This document shows, in pieces, positions 1 to 11,611 of a DNA stretch of 64,000 nt. Numbering within the stretch: the first letter of the stretch is position 1; the number at the start of each line of letters is the position of its first letter. The stretch is taken from positions 1 through 64,000 of the forward strand of contig JASWJB010000098.1 in assembly GCA_032433595.1 (NCBI GenBank). The letters run 5' to 3'. The position numbers and the translations under genes are program-made. A model generated the notes under the pieces. It had not been told where the DNA came from and searched no databases. It worked only from the letters and a program-made list of their open reading frames with translations. Source of the stretch: Conoideocrella luteorostrata. Lineage: Eukaryota > Ascomycota > Sordariomycetes > Hypocreales > Clavicipitaceae.

Positions 1-81
1 CTTTTTTTTCTTTTTTTTTTTTTGGTCACTAAGGCATTATCTCTTGCGGAGTTAAGGCTCAGTTAAACTGTCCCCCGCCTG
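1..81 (-). mobile_element. MITE family, partial copy at window edge
   Basis: This is the left-terminal part of the miniature inverted-repeat element also found at 11612, 26598 and 48374, here in reverse orientation. It reads inward from the TIR end (CTGTCCCCCGCCTG at 68-81) through the shared CTCTTGCGGAGTTAA and TTGGTC blocks into a poly-T run. About 12 bp found in the other copies just inside the TIR are missing. The rest lies outside the window, so its target duplication cannot be checked. Confidence 0.75.
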
Positions 82-605
82 CCACCCCACCATTGGAAAT
101 AATAATCGTGATTGCTTGCTATGTGCTTCGTACTCCGCGTGCTTTGCGGAGCGGGCAATTGGCCGCTGTCATATTAATAGGATCTTCCCCACTCTACCTT
201 CTTCAGCGCGGGGGGAGTCCCCGAAGAATTGACGTCTTTACACAATTCTGGGCTAAAATGTATTTATTCATGCTCTATATGGGCCAATATCCAATAAACC
301 CGATATTCAGGTACTGCTGGCTGTGGCTCACGGGAGCGGTTCCAGCGGCTACTCCTAGGGAGGGACCACTGAAGGGAGCGCCAGCCCAGTACTCCGTAAT
401 CGAGTCCGCTTTTATGAGCAATCAATCAGAGCGACACGCAGAAACACAGACCATGTGCGACCGTCAGCACCGAGAATCCCGTGTCGATACCCCGCCCATG
501 CGCGGGTTCGACGGAATCTTCTGAGTATGAATCGGCTGCTGTGTGCATGAGGTCCTTTCTTCCTCCTTCCTCTACACGAGCTCAACATTCTTCACATATC
601 TCGAT
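82..605. other. Intergenic, upstream of GMC gene
   Basis: A 143-codon open frame crosses this stretch but has no recognisable domain or signal peptide. It holds an AGTACTCCGTA motif near 389. I see no gene here; it is probably the promoter side of the GMC oxidoreductase that starts at 606. Confidence 0.5.
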
Positions 606-2469
606 ATGATCACAAGTAATGAGTACGACATCATCGTCGTGGGCTGCGGCAATGCCGGCTCAGTGCTTGCCGCCCGTCTATCTGAGGTCCCTGCTTTAAA
701 GGTGCTCGTTCTGGAGGCTGGTGGCGATCACGACGGGAACCCAATGGTGCATGTACCCGCTGGTGGAGGGGCTCTTTGGTCTGATGCCTCGATCAATTGG
801 GGCTACAAAACAGTGCCGCAGGTTTGTGTACTGTCCTCTTCAAAATACCGAATACAGTTGCGCATCTAATACGTCGCTATTGCAGGCAGGTTACGAGGGT
901 AGATTGATTGCGCATCACCGCGGCAAAGGTCTCGGTGGCACTACACTCCTCAATTTGAACTGCGTTACTTTTCCCGACCGGGGCAGTATCGACAACTTTG
1001 CACTTGTTGGTAACCAGGGCTGGACTTACGACGAACTTCAGCCGTACTATCAAAAGTTTCACACATTTCATGAGCCCACCACAGAAGCCATCGATTGTCT
1101 CGGCCTGGACTATGCTGACCCGTCTGTACACGGTCGGTCCGGTCCGATCCAGGTCTCGTACGGTAACTACTTTAGCGATTTGACTAGGGCATGGTCGCGC
1201 ACGATGAAAGCGCTGGGACGGAAATCCACGGCTGACCCGTTGAGTGGAGATGCGCTGGGTGCAGTCCATGCACCTGGTAGTGTAAATCCAGACAAATTCA
1301 CACGCAGCTCCGCGGCAGCAGGCTACCTGACGGGTGACGTGAGGCAGAGGAAGAATCTGCATATCATGACTACGGTAAGAGTGGAGCGCGTCCTATTAGA
1401 AGCCGAAAGTGGTTCCGTCACAGCTCGGGGTGTCCGCTACACTACCGACGACGGGCAGTCGCATGAGGTTCACGGCCGGGAGGTGATCTTGTCTGGTGGC
1501 GTGTTCAATTCTCCCCAGCTCCTTGAGCTGTCCGGTATTGGCAGCGCGAAGATCCTCCGAGGTCTACAGATAGAGCCCATTGTCGATCTTCCCGAGGTGG
1601 GTGAAAATCTTCAGGATCACGCATTAGTGGCAATATCTCTCGAGTCAACGGTGCCGACAATGGACTCGTTCAGAGACAAAGCAAATATGGGCGCAGCGTT
1701 CCAAGAGTATACAGAAAAGGCCAGCGGGCCCTTCACAAGTAGTACATTCAACCAGGCTTATCTTCCATGCATGGACTTGATTTCTCCAGAGAGTCAAAAT
1801 GAACTGAAGATCCTGCTCGATGACCATGCCAAAAGTGATTCACCCGGACTCCAGAAACAGCATGATATCGTCCGCAGAATCGTCGAAGACCCAAACCAAT
1901 CATCAATCCAATACCTATGTGCTCCCGTTCAAGCCCGCGCCGACCAGAACTCTCGACCAGTGTCCGCTGAGGCGCGCCTGGCAGACTACTTCACGCTATA
2001 CTCGTCACTGTCTCACCCATTCTCCCGTGGAAACGTCCATATCCACAGCAAGAATATATCGGACCCCCCTCTGATAGACCCGAAATACTTCTCAAATCCC
2101 GCCGACCGCGAAATACTTGCTCGCCACTTGCGATATCTGCCCACCATCTACAAGACGCAGCCGCTCGCCGGACTTGTCAAACCCAATGGCCGAACAATTC
2201 CAACAGACCTCAACCTTGACAGTCTTGAGTATACGCGGAAACTGGTCGATACCGGGTTCACAACCTATCATCCCTGTGGGACTTGTGCTATGATGCCGCG
2301 GGAGGACGGAGGAGTTGTCGACTCGCATCTCAGAGTCTATGGTGTACGGGGTCTACGAGTAGTAGACGCCAGCATATTTCCACTAATACCCCGTGGAAAC
2401 ATTCAGACCAGCGTGTATGCCGTGGCAGAGAAGGCTGCAGATATTATCAAGGCTGATTTTGTTAGGTGA
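606..2469 (+). CDS. GMC family FAD-dependent oxidoreductase (intracellular type)
   Basis: Flavin-dependent alcohol, choline or aldehyde-type oxidoreductase of the glucose-methanol-choline family; the substrate cannot be told from sequence. There are two exons, 606-821 and 886-2469. The 64-nt phase-0 intron (GTTTGT...TTGCAG) joins a 599-residue protein. The N-terminal Rossmann FAD motif GCGNAG is at residues 13-18, and a GGTTLLN motif follows the splice. The C-terminal block holds HPCGTCAM (catalytic His about 534) and RGNIQT (Asn about 577), so the active-site pair is His-Asn as in choline-oxidase-like members. There is no signal peptide when ATG 606 is used. An in-frame ATG at 543 would add 21 residues ahead of the FAD motif, which is unusual for the family. 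A second GMC gene follows on the same strand. Confidence 0.9.
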
Positions 2470-3086
2470 TTTCGCGAGAGAGAGTAGTAGCTGACTTGCC
2501 TTTGAATAATTTTGAGCCATGATGATGTTATTGACTTAATTATACGAAAAAAGAGCCCTGCGATTTTATATTGCCTTTTTGTAGCGAAACTATGTGGGAT
2601 ATTGTAGTATATTTGTTTATTTCACTTCACTGCATATGCCGTATTTCCGCACGAGGGAACAGACACAAATCGCAGAGGGAGATGTGCCTAGGGTGCTATG
2701 ATATCATGTAAAACGTGGAAAGCGTAAAGCCACTAGCAAGGGTGGCTGTGAGTACCAAAAAATTCCGAAACATAAGAAACGTGGTGCTGGGGGCTGAAAG
2801 AGGAGATCCTTTGATGACCCCTTGCACCGTACCAGCGCCACCATGGAAAATTAAGCCGGTCGCCTAGTTCAGCTTACAGCATATATGGACCGATGGATCA
2901 GGCTATATACGCACTAATTAACTACGGAGTACACACTGCAGCTACGGGATGCGGCTGCGGCCTGGTCGAGCAGACAGTCGAGGGTGCGCAGAACACATAT
3001 CTTGCCGCCTATGGCTAACTTCAGAGCCAAAAATTTACCCATACTGTAGTCTTTGCTTAATTCTTCTACAAAAAAAAAAGAAGAAA
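2470..3086. other. Intergenic between the two GMC genes
   Basis: No coding potential recognised. It contains a TACGGAGTAC motif near 2924 and an A-run directly before ATG 3087. It probably holds the terminator of the first and the promoter of the second GMC gene. Confidence 0.5.
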
Positions 3087-5019
3087 ATGCCGCACCTCAT
3101 TGTCAGCTTGCTGCTTTCATCACTCCTGGTGTTTCCAGCACCAGCATCATGCCAATCGAGTGTTTTTGCGGACATCCTGGAGGGTGCGGGGCTCATTGGT
3201 TCTCACTTCGGCACGCCCAGCATCAACTCAACCTACGACTACGTGGTGGTTGGTGGTGGCACCGCAGGCCTCGCCATTGCAACCCGCTTGGCTCAAAACA
3301 GCTCGCAGACGGTCGCGGTGGTCGAAGGCGGCAGCTTTTACGAGATAACTAATGGGAACTACAGCCAGGTGCCCGGTCTGGCGGCCCAATGGATCGGAAC
3401 TGATCCCCTGCTGAGGAACCCGCAAGTAGACTGGAACCAGGTCACCGAACCGATGGAGGGCATCGGAGGGCGCAGTATTCTCTACACAAGTGGGAAGACC
3501 TTGGGTGGTGGCAGTGCCAGGAACTACATGTTTTACACCCGGTAGGATCATGTACGCGGTAACGCTTTGAGGCATTTCTAACCGTGGGTATAGGTCGTCG
3601 GTTGGAACACATCAGTTCTGGGCCGACACTGTCGACGACCAGAGCTACACTTTCGACAACTTGCTTCCCTATTTCAAGCGGAGTGTTAATTTTGAGGGTG
3701 TTAACAGCCAGTTTCGTGCCAAAAATGCGACACCCGAGATTGATGATTCGTTTTTTGATGAGAATGGCGGGCCTCTCAAGGTGTCGTACTCCAACTTCGC
3801 TACCTCATTTGGGACTTGGGTAGCCAAAGCTCTGCGGTCAATCGGCTTTAAGGATGTCAAAGGTTTTGTCACGGGCAATATCTTAGGGTACTCTTATACT
3901 GTGTGGTCGCTGGATCGACAGCAGCAAACCCGTTCTTCATCAGAGACATCCTTCCTCCGATATGCCCTGGCGAACACGACCAACCTCAATGTGTATACCT
4001 CGACTTTGGCGAAACAGATTGTGTTCAACGAGAATACTGCTCAGGGCGTGCTCGTTAATGCCGGAGGAGCAGATTTCCTCCTGACTGCAAAGAGGGAGGT
4101 CATCGTATCCGCCGGTGCTTTCCGCTCTCCCCAGCTTCTGCTGGCGTCGGGAATCGGACCCCGGGCCCAGCTCAAGGCTCTCAACATTCCCGTTGTGGCA
4201 GATCGATCCGGCGTTGGTCAGAACCTGACTGACCATGTGAGCTTCGGAATCAGCTGGCCCGTCAACCTTGTTACCCACAGTGCGTTCGGGCATCCAGGAT
4301 ATGCTGCCGCCGCGGCAGAACAGTACTTGACGAATCGAACCGGCGCACTTGCAAGCACGGGGGGTGACATTATTGCATTTGAGAAATTCCCGAACAAGGT
4401 TCTTTCTTGCCTCAGCAACGAGACCAGAACCGCGCTCGCTGCGAACCCTCAGGACTGGCCCGATGTGGAGTACTACTTCGCGGATGCCTTTACGGGGAAT
4501 GGCAAAGATTTTGTCCATGGCCATCCGCCATCAAATGCCAATTATGTGAGTAATAGTGCGGCGCTTGTTGCGCCTTTTTCACGTGGTAATGTGACAATTA
4601 CAAGCCGGGACACCGCCGTCCTGCCGCGGGTCAATCTTAATTATCTTCAGGACGTGCGTGATCAAGAGATCGCCGTCGCCGCGTTCCGGCGAATTCGAGT
4701 TCTCACGGAGCAATCCGATATGAAGGATATACTTGCCGGTCCGGAAGCTTATCCCGGCGCCAATATTACCTCCTACGCTGAGATCCTCAAGGCAATTCAG
4801 GACTCTGCCTTGCCGGTATATCATGCTGCGGCGTCGTGTGCGATGGGCAAAACCACCGATCCGTGGGCCGTAGTGGACAGCAGGGCCAGGGTCATCGGCG
4901 TCAACAGTTTGCGGGTTGTAGACGCAAGCGCCTTCCCTTTTCTTATCCCGGGACACCCACAGGCAACAGTCTATGCGTTGGCGGAAAAGATTGCAGACGT
5001 TATCAACCGAGGACTGTGA
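3087..5019 (+). CDS. Secreted GMC family FAD-dependent oxidoreductase
   Basis: Extracellular or secretory-pathway flavoprotein oxidase/dehydrogenase related to the aryl-alcohol, glucose oxidase and patulin-synthase group. Exons are 3087-3541 and 3594-5019, with a 52-nt phase-2 intron (GTAGGA...TATAG), giving 626 residues. A hydrophobic signal peptide spans residues 1 to about 22. The FAD motif GGGTAG lies at 56-61 and SGKTLGGGSARN follows. The C-terminal block has HAAASCAM (His about 562) and PGHPQ (His about 606), a His-His pair unlike the His-Asn of the upstream neighbour. There are many N-glycosylation sequons. The start at 3087 was chosen because it begins the signal peptide; the open frame reaches upstream to 2949 without family similarity. 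Substrate unknown. Confidence 0.9.
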
Positions 5020-6354
5020 GTATGGAGCCACACAGCTCGGGGTTACGCGTGGGAATGAGACATTTTGAAAGCTGGTAATAATATTCTCGCATTACTATGG
5101 CTACGCGGTATACAATTACAGTCTGTAGGGGGTCGCAAATACATAAATGGCATGGGAAACGTAGTCAGATTATTCATTGTTTGCTTGGTGGGTTCGCCAT
5201 AACTGAACCGCATTTCGGGTACCGGGCTATTTTTCAGTTGATGACTGGTATTCCTTGTGACCTACAATATCAAAGCTTTTAGGTATAGATCAAGGTCACC
5301 GTAGTCCTCTCTCTTTTTCCTTCCCAAGCTCTAGTGACTACCGCAGTCAGTCAAGCAAGAAAATTTGAAGCCAAAGCTGGCCATATTTCGCACGTTTCGG
5401 ACCAATATTCCGAGCCATGGCTATTTTCATCCTCTCGCAACTCATGTTATTCGCCTTTCGATGACTTGACTTTTCTCTCTGCGGCCAATTCATTACGATG
5501 ATGGTAATTCGAGGTACTAAGCTCCGGCTAGGACTTTATTCACGAATACTACGAACGTGTCTCGGTGGCACTGCCACAGAAAAAAGTCACTGAAGCCGGC
5601 GTGTATTTCCAGCCCTGACCAACACGTCTAATGTAGGGTTGTCAAAGAAGTACATGGGCTTCTCTAGGGAGTCTAACGTCCCGCTCTTCGCAATGCGATT
5701 CTGAGGTCACAAGTGTAATACCTTATAACCGACGGTTAGTATGTCCCAGTCAAACCAGTACCAAGAATTCATTCGTACTAATGATTGATCCCCAGAACAC
5801 CCGCCTCGACTTCTTGGCACGACAGATGATCATACTATCACTTCTGTACTAGCAGATGAACAAAGCCCTTTTGAGACGGAAGTAATGAGTCCAGCACCAT
5901 CCATTTGAAGGGGAAGGTGGGTGGAAGGGTGTTCGATCAGGAGCTGCTTTGTATGTTTGAGGCTCACTCTTGGTGAACAGCACAGCAATGTACATTAATT
6001 TTTGTACACATGCTCGAACGAAGGTATTAGATCCCAGCTTTCCCTTCTTGATTCGAAAAAGACGGTTTGTCCCTAAACTATTGTCTACCATGGTGTCCAC
6101 TGTGGTGTCTACTGAGATCTGTGAGGAGGTACCATATACCTCCCTCCCTTGCCACCATCAACTTAAGCTATCCAACTCTTCGTCAGTGCGCGAGAACGTA
6201 CACTCGCATTGCCTGTTGGGTATGGGGCCCACGACCGGGTTTTGATGGGCCGTACTTTATGGAGTGAATAGTCCCCTCAATCCCTTCAAACACTATTACT
6301 TTCTTGTAATAACACGTTGAGCAATCTCCCATCCATTCTCGACCGGTCAGAACC
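5020..6354. other. Intergenic, 1.3 kb
   Basis: Only short unconvincing open frames with no family motif. The 5630-5830 part has a vague rRNA-like look but I could not align it to LSU rRNA. Nothing else seen. Confidence 0.4.
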
Positions 6355-7434
6355 TCAGCTCGCCTTGCTCAGGCTCCGAAGCACGTCCACAGCTCCTGGT
6401 GTCTCATACCAGGAAGCATAGCTGTTTTCGATCACCAACAAAGCCTCTTCAAACGACTGCTCCGCGGATGGGTCGATTGGGCTCTGCAGAACGCCAGCAT
6501 CCATACCCTTGACCAGCATCCCCCAAAAGTATAAATTGTATTCCTCGATTGCCCTGTACACCTCTTTGACCTGGCTCTTGATTGTCTCGAGCAACTGTGC
6601 CGTCTTTTCCGGCATAGCCAGGAGAATATCGTTCCGCGACCCGACGATACAGTTGACAAGCTGGCTACGGATTATCTCAATAATTTCTTGTGGAATGACG
6701 CCGCGGAGCGCAATCCTGGCGTTCTGGATCGCCTGAAGGTCGAGCAAGATTCGCACCTTAATTAGAACCAGGGCCACGGCATGGTTCAGTTCCAGGAAGG
6801 TGGTTTTCGTCCAACTCTTCGCTGGTGCTTCCAATGCATCTGCATCCTTGATGTCCAGAAATGGCTGGTTCATATCGCGCCAGTCGAATTGCGGCTCCTC
6901 CCCAGTGGTCGCGTACCACTTCATAAAGTCGTAGGCGTTCTGGTCCCTGCCGAGTCGAATATACAGCGCGGGTATGAGATGCCGCGCGCCCATGTTGTCC
7001 TGGCGACACAACCGCATCATGTCTAAGAGATGATCTAGGGCGATCTGCACCAGGTCTACAGGGCCACCGGCCTTACCGCAGCTCTGTAGCATCGCGTCCA
7101 CCAGTCCATAGCGGGCGCGCATGTACGGACGCGCCTCCAATATGTCCCAGAAGTGGCCGATATTGTCCTCAAAGATGTTTTCGGATGTGGTGACGTCGCC
7201 CGGCGTGTCGCGCAGCTTCTTCTCCTCGAACTCATAGCGACGACGCGCGTTCTTGATCAGCATACACGCCATCTTGTGGCCGCCACGGTCTTCGGTCTGG
7301 CAGTCTCGCCCGCAGTAGTAGACCGCTTGGCAGGCCGAGCAGCGGAGGATGCCGTCACTGCGGTGGCACAGCTCGCAGGCCCGTGGCGCCAGGCCATTAA
7401 GCTTGCCCTCGTCAGCACTCTTAATGAGCGGCAT
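6355..7434 (-). CDS. MYND-type zinc finger protein
   Basis: Single-exon gene of 359 residues starting MPLIKSADEG. The N-terminal MYND finger is complete: Cys20, Cys23, Cys32, Cys35, Cys41, Cys45, His53, Cys57, fitting the consensus zinc spacing for a protein-interaction finger. The remaining 300 residues are helical-looking and have no catalytic signature; there is no SET-domain motif. The open frame extends upstream to 7548 (397 codons), but ATG 7434 puts the finger at the usual N-terminal distance. The partner is unknown. A second, unrelated-looking MYND gene lies at 25407-26135, so this type of protein occurs twice in the window. Confidence 0.8.
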   Translation of the reverse strand: MPLIKSADEGKLNGLAPRACELCHRSDGILRCSACQAVYYCGRDCQTEDRGGHKMACMLIKNARRRYEFEEKKLRDTPGDVTTSENIFEDNIGHFWDILEARPYMRARYGLVDAMLQSCGKAGGPVDLVQIALDHLLDMMRLCRQDNMGARHLIPALYIRLGRDQNAYDFMKWYATTGEEPQFDWRDMNQPFLDIKDADALEAPAKSWTKTTFLELNHAVALVLIKVRILLDLQAIQNARIALRGVIPQEIIEIIRSQLVNCIVGSRNDILLAMPEKTAQLLETIKSQVKEVYRAIEEYNLYFWGMLVKGMDAGVLQSPIDPSAEQSFEEALLVIENSYASWYETPGAVDVLRSLSKAS

Positions 7435-9171
7435 TTTGCTGCGCAACGGAAACGGGCGACTGTTGGATGGGAAGCCAGTGTAGCTTCGAAAAGAAAGTTG
7501 AGTCGTGTGTCTAATGCTGATTTGAAATAAGGCAGGATTATCCAGCACCCCTTTTGGTGGCTTGCGTGTCAGCGCCCGACGTTGGGCTCCGCTGCTAATT
7601 TGTTAGGCGGTGAAGATGGTCATGCCTCATCGCTAGAAATCATAGATAGTACGGAGTATATATGTGTAAATGGCAGCGCTGAACGCCACAATTTGAAGCT
7701 ATTCCTCCTACATTTAATTATATTATTATGCAGGCCCTTTTGGGTCGTAAATTTGAGTCTTTTCAGGATGCCCCGTGATGCTATTGATAGCGTTACAAGG
7801 CAGCTTGGATTTAATCTCATTATCCACAGCCAGCGGCCAAATATAGTGGCGTAAAAGGGTTTGGGCTTGCGACGGTTTGCGCATGCATAGGTTCGTACGC
7901 AGGAGTTGTTAAGCAGGCCTGGTGAGTGCGAGAGGTCTTGGCCAGCACCCGAGGAGTGGACGGGCGGGATCTGAGGACAAAACCACTACAAATCGTACTC
8001 CGACGCACAACACTGCCATCCCTGGCAATGTTACCGGGCCATACAAGTAGTTGACGGCGTCCAGGATGACCAGCGAGCATCCCGGGTTCGCTCGTCATCC
8101 TGGGTTCGCGACTATCCCGGGATCGAGCCTGATCCCAGGAGTGAGCTGTATCCCAGGAACGAGTCTTATCCAAGGATTGAGCATTGAACCTGGAACATTG
8201 GGAATCTCAGGATCGGGCAAGGCTGCGGGGGGCCTGGATGCCTGGATGTGGTGCGCAGTGCCATGAAAGGAGTAACGCGGGCCGCAGCTTCGACAAAAAT
8301 AGTGGTGTTCTGGTAGGGCCCTGATTTGGATCGATTTGCTAGGGCAAGTGGTATGGATTGGCGTAGGGCTTAACTCAAAGGGGTAGAAAAGCATTGGCAA
8401 AGTTTGGACCAAGGAGATGTATGATGAGGTAAGAGGAGTAGGAATAGTGATCGAAGCGAAGGATGGGGCATTCGGACATTTCGGACATTTCGGACGCGGT
8501 TTCGGGCGCTTCGAAGGGGGAGCATTAGGGTGCAGCGGCTATAAGGCGGGCCGTTTCCTGCTAGCGCTGGTGGTGCTTTATCTTCCGCGACACAGGCTGA
8601 GCCGGGAGCCCCTCAGGCGCTGGGGGCCCGGAACTTAAAAGGAAAGCAAGAACTCCAATTACCTAATGAGCAAGAACGCAACGCCATGCGGAACCGAGCA
8701 GCTCTTATACCAAAAGAAAGCTTTGCCAGATTAGGCAGTGGCAGCTACCTGGCAGGCAACTGCGGCTTGCAAGATACTCTCGTGAGGACGGCTGCCTCTG
8801 GCGGTAATGCAGGCTTTCTCTTTGGCTGCTATCTATCTAATTGCTGGAGAAAGTCGCATGCTGGTACGGAGTATAAGTTTCGCAGTCCTGTCCCGTGTCT
8901 GTTCATTACTGAAGGCCTGCATAGTGGCTGCTATCCTGGGTGGGAGCGATAAAAGATTCTGCTACCTTGCGGTACGGAGTACTCCGTAGAGGATTCGAGT
9001 TTGATATGGACCCGCAACTGTAGAAAGTGCCACCTCGGGTGCCCGGGGGTGACGCCCACCAAGAGATACCTGATTTTGGGTACTTTGGCAGCACGATCCA
9101 AACCGCCCTATTCACCATAGTAAAATACATGCTAGGCTGTTCAACCTCATCCTACTCCGTACTTTGTCAAA
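7435..9171. other. Intergenic with minisatellite
   Basis: Contains the 18-bp minisatellite at 8078-8221, a short run of GGACATTTC repeats near 8475, and several TACGGAGTA motifs, including a perfect 16-bp palindrome TACGGAGTACTCCGTA at 8973-8988. No confident gene. Confidence 0.5.
8078..8221 (+). repeat. 18-bp minisatellite, 8 units (xPGxxx hexapeptide)
   Basis: Eight consecutive 18-nt units with no indels. Read on the plus strand, the small frame 8051-8266 encodes hexapeptides of the form HPGFAR, IPGSSL, IPGVSC, IPGTSL. The Gly codon is kept in every unit and Pro is kept in six. Pro codons vary at the third base, which hints at coding constraint. The opposite strand is also open, so it may simply be a non-coding minisatellite. 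Confidence 0.7.
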
Positions 9172-10250
9172 CTATTTCCTCGTAGACAAGCAGCTAAGGG
9201 CCCCATCGAAATTTTCATTGACAAGTGCACTCGCTGCAGCAACCACGATTGCCCTGGCCTGCCTGTCCTGTCTCAACGCTAGCGCATTTTCGAGACACCA
9301 AAGCAACAGCGTCCCCAATGCCCTTGCATCTCCGTCGTACTCTGGAGCCTCGGAGCCAGAGTCAATGAGCATCAACTTGGCCAGACCGCTGCCCTGCCCT
9401 GTCGGCTGAAGCACCGTATTCCAATACTTTATGTCACCGTGTTGCACACCAGATTTGGCAAGCTCTCGAACACCGCGAACCAGGTCAAGAAGCTGTGTTA
9501 GGTTGAGTGGCAGGTCGGCGTTGCTGTTTCGAACCAAACTTTCCAAATCCTTGCCGGCATACGGCATTAGGATGCCTGCAACAGTGCCGGGTTTCCAGGG
9601 CTTTCTGTCGGCATAACAACGGCAAGAATAGGGACAAGGCAGAAGCGCTTAACCATCTCACTATTGATTTGAGTTGATGGCATTTGACCCATGGCGTAGA
9701 TAAGAGTCTCGCGCGTCTGAATCTCATCCTCAATAACCTCTACATCAACATCAAACTCAATACGCTTAAAGACACAGTCTTGGTTATTATTCCAGGTACA
9801 ACGGTCTGCTGAGCGACTAATGTAGGTTAAATTCTTGAGATTATCAATGGCCGTGGTTGGCAATCTGTCAGTGGGCTTGTGCCCGTAACAAAGTGACTTT
9901 CGGATTAGTCTGTTGACTTTGTCGCAGGGTTGCGAGTCAAAAGTGACTATACTGCCCTCTGCGTTCATCCGGATTGTATTCCAGGGCGGCTCCTTCCGAT
10001 TTGCAGCGTAATACTGTCGAAGATGCCCCGCAATTGTTGATGATAGCAATTGATCATCCTCGATCTCTGCCTCGACCTTTAGACAGTACCAGCGACGATT
10101 GGCTAGATCGTATCCCTCTGCAGAGCATCGAACCCCAGGAGTTATAAGGTTGCTGTATATTTCAACGACTGGGTCGTGCCAGACACGATTCGGTTCCATG
10201 CCCGCTAGGTGTTCGCGACAATACATAGAGTACGACGCTATGTACAACAT
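9172..10250 (-). pseudogene. Protein-kinase-like gene with a frameshift
   Basis: Two abutting reading frames encode successive parts of one fungal kinase-like protein. The upstream part (10250-9567, ATG at 10250) has no clear motif until it reaches beta-strand-like text (FCLVPILAVVMP). The downstream part (from about 9600 to 9172) carries MPYAGKDLESL, then HGDIKYWN, a catalytic-loop equivalent (HGD for HRD), and LIDSG in the place of DFG. The two parts are in different frames and overlap around 9570-9600, with no GT-AG intron that would join them. A one-base deletion or two-base insertion is the simplest cause. It is either a pseudogene or a local sequence error. Asp of HGD and Asp of DSG are present, so an intact relative could bind nucleotide. 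Confidence 0.55.
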
Positions 10251-11611
10251 AAAAAGATGATAGAAAGCTGTGGTCAGACGAACTCTACATTGGGAGGAGT
10301 GAATAGTCTGCGTCCAAGGTGGTCAGACGGGGCAGATGGCTGGTCTGGAGGAGGGGCTGGGCTGAGGGGCCCGATTTGGCGCTCGCCCCACGTCAACAGG
10401 CTATTTTTACTCAGACTGCCTGCTTCGGAACGATATTAGATTCTCGTCCAGTTTTAGTGCTGGTCCACTGTTCGCACGCAACTAGCCGATTTACCGCTTG
10501 GCCGACGCTTGCGTGTGATTGCCTGATATAGGAAGGCGTCCAACCAATTATTTGACCCCTCGATGCTTCAGTTGGCGTGCGGCCAAGATGCTGGTGGTTG
10601 CATAGAAGCCAAATCCGCGACCCATGGTATGTTTCACGACGCAGCGCCGCAATCATGACATTTTATTGACTACTTTACTTTTCATCCCGGTATACAAGGC
10701 CTCGTGACCGAGGTTCGGCGGCAAGCGTATCATCTATGCATCGAACCAAGCAGCTCATGGCGCTTGTCATCCAGTTTGCCGCACCAACCAATGCTCATGG
10801 AAGATGCTACTCGCGTGGATGAAAAGCGGTTTGCGACCTGATTTGTTAACAGTATGCATGAACGCCTGCGGAGATGAACCAAGACCACTACAACAACTGT
10901 CACTGCACGCTATTTCCTAGAGCGTAGGAAAACATAAATCTGAAGAAGCCTGCTCAGTTGACCCTGATATAATATTCTTGCCATAACTCAATATCTTATC
11001 TTTTCCATCTCATAGACGCCTTCACAGCCATACAACCGCAATGCCTCCTCATATTGTTGAGCTTCAAGCGCTTGGCCCACTGTAGTACATCTACGACGTG
11101 CCCCCTCGACGATAGCGATCGACGCCCCTGCTCTTGTGGCAAATGATATATCTACTCTGCCACTTGTGGTCGCGTTTACTAATCTTTCCCCATGAAGTGT
11201 GGCCGAACTAGAACCTCGAGGGGCATCGACACTGCATATTGCAAACGCAAATCGAGCCGCGTCTTGATTGCTTCTCTGCATGCATATGCTAACCCGAAGG
11301 AATTTGTCACAAGGCATTGTTGAGGCTTAAAATGATGGGAGAGATTTCCGTGAAATATTTAAGCTGACGAACATGGAATAGCTTATCCCACAGAAGAATT
11401 GGAGCTCCTCGTGTTCATTGACTGACGTTGAACATATCTTTCGCCGTTCCTTCTCTCTCTCTCTCTCTTTATTCCCCTCGTCCCTTCCCCCTTTTTGTCG
11501 TCACTTTGGGGGGAATACAAAGATTCGCATTTCCTTCTCCAACTTGAAGATGTCCAGTCCGCAGATTACCGTTATTAGCCAAACCGTACGTCACGTCAAC
11601 GAGTATGTAGA
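10251..11611. other. Intergenic; one small unassigned open frame
   Basis: A 109-codon frame on the minus strand (11317-10988) has patches such as GRVDISF and IAIVEGARRR. These faintly resemble the core of PD-(D/E)xK nuclease-like domains, but the ExK residues are not present and the match may be chance. Nothing else is recognised. Confidence 0.3.

Noticed and set aside
93..524. 143-codon plus-strand open frame at the left end
   Set aside because: No domain, no signal peptide and composition like non-coding DNA. It starts right after the MITE end and has no splice partner.
5630..5830. Suspected rRNA fragment
   Set aside because: A few words resemble the reverse complement of the LSU 3' region, but no continuous match could be traced.
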